Source of the DNA: an uncultured Collinsella sp.
Lineage (GTDB): Bacteria; Actinomycetota; Coriobacteriia; Coriobacteriales; Coriobacteriaceae
Length of the DNA stretch: 27,061 bases
NCBI GenBank assembly: GCA_902463875.1
Contig: CABQHR010000004.1
Coordinates: 1 to 27,061, forward strand
Reading direction: 5' to 3'
The notes beneath the pieces are model-generated. The model saw nothing but the letters and a program-made list of their open reading frames with translations. It did not search any database and was not told the origin of the DNA. This document shows positions 25,375 to 27,061 of the stretch, piece after piece. Numbering within the stretch: the stretch's first letter is position 1; the number at the start of each line of letters is the position of its first letter. The position numbers were made by a program, and so were the translations under genes.

Positions 25375-26736
25375 CTAGAGAGATATGGGTGCAAACGAGA
25401 AATCGTTGTCGGGGTCGTCCTTTTCTATAAACTCATCGAGACAGAATGTCATATAGATAGGGACGTACAGGATCTTGCCCTCTTTGCCGAGATTCTCGTG
25501 GCTTAGCACAACAGCCTCGGGAATTTTGTACTCGTCTACACTCATTAGGCGATCGAGAGCCGCATGCGCTCGAACTTTCTTGCCCGATTTGACCTCGATC
25601 GGGACAACATGCCCGCGGGCGCCTTCGATCACAAAGTCAACTTCACCGACCTCACGCGTCTGGTAGTACCATGCATCAGCCCCAAGGGCGACAAGCTCCT
25701 GAGCGACCACGTTCTCGTAGAGACCGCCGAGGTTGGGAGTTTTCATATCAAGATAGACAGCTCGTGCCGTGCTGCCGGGATACCGCGATGCGAGCATACC
25801 CGTATCGGACTCGTACAGCTTGAAGGCTGTCGCCTTCTCCGTCCTCTTGAGGGGGCTCCGAGGCTCCGTTACCTGGGCGACCATCAATCCAACGCCCGCG
25901 CTCACCAGCCATAGGAAATCCTGCTCATATTTTTTAAGGCGCGCTCCCTCGCCCAGAGACGAAACAACAAAGCGATGGGACTCCGCTTCAAGCTGAACGG
26001 GAATTTGTTCGAAAATCGAGCGAACGTTAAACGCTCGAGTCGATGCATATTTAGAGATATCGCTTTTGTACTGATCGACCAGCTGAATTTGAAGCTCACG
26101 CGTTCTCACGAGCGAATAACCCGAATCGATATAGTTCTGAACGACCTCCGGCATGCCACCGCAAACGATATAAGCTCTATAGTTTTTGAGCATTGCCTCA
26201 TGAATGTAGTTTTCGACGGGATGTCTCTCGACAAGGCAGTTGCGAATGTCTGCAAGCACATTCTCGCTGACGCCATTTGCCCAACAAAACTCTTCAAAAT
26301 CCATCGGTCGCATAACAACGTGCTCGACATACCCCACCGGAAAAGAAGATATCCCCTTAAACTCGGTCCCAAGCATAGACCCCGAGAATGCATAGCTAAA
26401 GCGCCCGTCTTCGACCAACGCCTTCATAAGTGTGACAATCTGCGGATACTCCTGAATCTCATCGACAAAGACAAGCGTATCCCCCTCAACAAGCGGCGCG
26501 TCCGCAAGAAGGGCTACACGGTTGATAAAGTCAACGGCGTTCTTAGCGTCAATTAGCACATCCCTTGCCTCGGCATCGAGTAGCAAATTGACCTCAAAAT
26601 ACGAAGCGTAGTTGCCTTTTCCAAACGCGCGAATCGCATAACTCTTGCCAATCTGACGTGCGCCAGTAACAAGCAACGCCTTATTGGAGTTATTCTTCCA
26701 GCTCAAAAGCCTATCAGTAACCTTGCGGCGTAGCAT
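25375..26736 (-). CDS. AAA+ ATPase with DUF4143 C-terminal domain
   Basis: A 453-residue protein of the AAA_14/DUF4143 type, common in gut bacteria and archaea and of unproven function. The N-terminal ATPase has Walker A GARQIGKS (25-32) and Walker B VFVDEIQ (89-95). The C-terminal part contains GEVDFVI (D367) and PIEVKSGKK (E381, K383), the D...ExK pattern of a restriction-endonuclease-like fold. I chose ATG 26736 because AGGGG lies seven bases upstream and MLRRKVTDRLLSW is the usual family start. The frame runs on to 26847, but that part translates the direct-repeat array. It lies between two 38-bp repeats and has lower GC content than the metabolic genes, so it may be acquired. Confidence 0.88.
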   Translation of the reverse strand: MLRRKVTDRLLSWKNNSNKALLVTGARQIGKSYAIRAFGKGNYASYFEVNLLLDAEARDVLIDAKNAVDFINRVALLADAPLVEGDTLVFVDEIQEYPQIVTLMKALVEDGRFSYAFSGSMLGTEFKGISSFPVGYVEHVVMRPMDFEEFCWANGVSENVLADIRNCLVERHPVENYIHEAMLKNYRAYIVCGGMPEVVQNYIDSGYSLVRTRELQIQLVDQYKSDISKYASTRAFNVRSIFEQIPVQLEAESHRFVVSSLGEGARLKKYEQDFLWLVSAGVGLMVAQVTEPRSPLKRTEKATAFKLYESDTGMLASRYPGSTARAVYLDMKTPNLGGLYENVVAQELVALGADAWYYQTREVGEVDFVIEGARGHVVPIEVKSGKKVRAHAALDRLMSVDEYKIPEAVVLSHENLGKEGKILYVPIYMTFCLDEFIEKDDPDNDFSFAPISL

Positions 26737-26751
26737 TAAAACCCCTAAATG

Positions 26752-26837
26752 ACAAAAATTGGCAGATAGAATTACAAGTAATAGTACAAAAATTGGCAGA
26801 TAGTAATGACCTAAATAGTACAAAAATTGGCAAATGG
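26752..26837. repeat. Three direct repeats, 34-bp period, upstream of the ATPase
   Basis: acaaaaattggcagatag occurs at 26752-26769 and 26786-26803, with a variant (acaaaaattggcaaatgg) at 26820-26837. The starts are exactly 34 bases apart and the two 16-base spacers differ but both end in atagt. The array begins 16 bases upstream of the ATPase start codon. It is too short-period and too AT-rich for a CRISPR and looks like an iteron-type regulatory array. Confidence 0.8.
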
Positions 26838-26915
26838 CGAGTTTCACTGAGGTCTCAAAGCCACCGAAACAGTAAGAGCATAGAGGGCAGCAACAACCAA
26901 GCCCCCCTCCATACC

Positions 26916-26953
26916 CAAAGTGACGCGCCTTTCGCGGCTACGCCGCGAAACAG
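26916..26953. repeat. 38-bp palindromic repeat, right copy
   Basis: Same unit as 25309-25346: caaagtgacgcgcc, then tttcgcggc-tac-gccgcgaaa, then cagc. Only the 3-nt loop differs. The remaining bases to 27061 hold no gene I can support. Confidence 0.85.
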
Positions 26954-27061
26954 CGCCCGGGACAAGGCACCCCCACAGCCACATCCTTCATCAGCCCCAC
27001 AATCCGAGGACGTAGTCGTAGCAGGATCTGAGGGCTGACCTTCGCGGACACCCCGCAGGAC

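Noticed and set aside
26752..26837. CRISPR array
   Set aside because: Three 18-base repeats with 16-base spacers are far below CRISPR sizes, the spacers share sequence, and there are no cas genes.
26737..26847. Hydrophobic 37-residue N-terminal extension of the AAA+ ATPase that looks like a membrane segment
   Set aside because: It is a translation of the AT-rich direct repeats. AGGGG and the usual family start support ATG 26736.

Overview
The window looks like chromosome of a gut Coriobacteriia, most likely Collinsella. This is inferred from high-GC, NNC/NNG-rich coding with AT-richer spacers, the gene families present (LytTR two-component pair, UMF1-type MFS, YfcC carriers, DUF3830, AAA+/DUF4143) and the lifestyle they imply (amino-acid and beta-glucoside fermentation). 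No rRNA, tRNA, CRISPR array or complete insertion sequence was seen.

Layout. 1-239: non-coding, ending in a strong bidirectional hairpin. 240-6599, all minus strand: a YfcE-type phosphodiesterase; an operon of GT2-like glycosyltransferase, LytS-like kinase and LytTR regulator; a UMF1-like MFS transporter; a zinc-dependent phospholipase-C-like protein. 6898-14989, all plus strand: a PucR-type regulator, then an arginine-deiminase-like catabolic cluster of carbamoyltransferase, YfcC/ArcD2 carrier, short arginine-deiminase-fold hydrolase, D-2-hydroxyacid dehydrogenase and a second, divergent YfcC carrier. 15187-16317: a membrane-anchored C39-like peptidase with a long basic tail. 16318-16770: an array of degenerate repeats. 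16771-22263, minus strand: a complete beta-glucoside PTS operon (PRD regulator, IIA, IIB, IIC, 6-phospho-beta-glucosidase). 22264-22692: more repeat-derived hairpins. 22693-23655: carbamate kinase on the minus strand. 24271-25214: a DUF3830 gene and an unrecognised partner. 25375-26736: an AAA+/DUF4143 ATPase between two copies of a 38-bp palindromic repeat, with a 34-bp-period direct-repeat array upstream of it.

How the genes work together. Carbamoyltransferase, carbamate kinase, short deiminase and YfcC carriers have the parts of an arginine-deiminase pathway: import of a guanidino compound, deimination to a ureido compound, phosphorolysis to carbamoyl phosphate, ATP formation and amine export. 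Three features do not fit the textbook pathway. The deiminase is about 285 residues and appears to lack the helical insertion of true arginine deiminases. The carbamoyltransferase reads TNVWAAMG where ornithine carbamoyltransferases read TDVWVSMG, changing both side chains recalled as holding ornithine's alpha-amino group. A D-2-hydroxyacid dehydrogenase lies in the same cluster. Together they suggest, as a hypothesis, a pathway for an arginine relative with an altered alpha position (2-oxo, 2-hydroxy or N-acyl). An ArgR-box-like palindrome precedes the carbamoyltransferase. This cluster is the best candidate in the window for an undescribed system.
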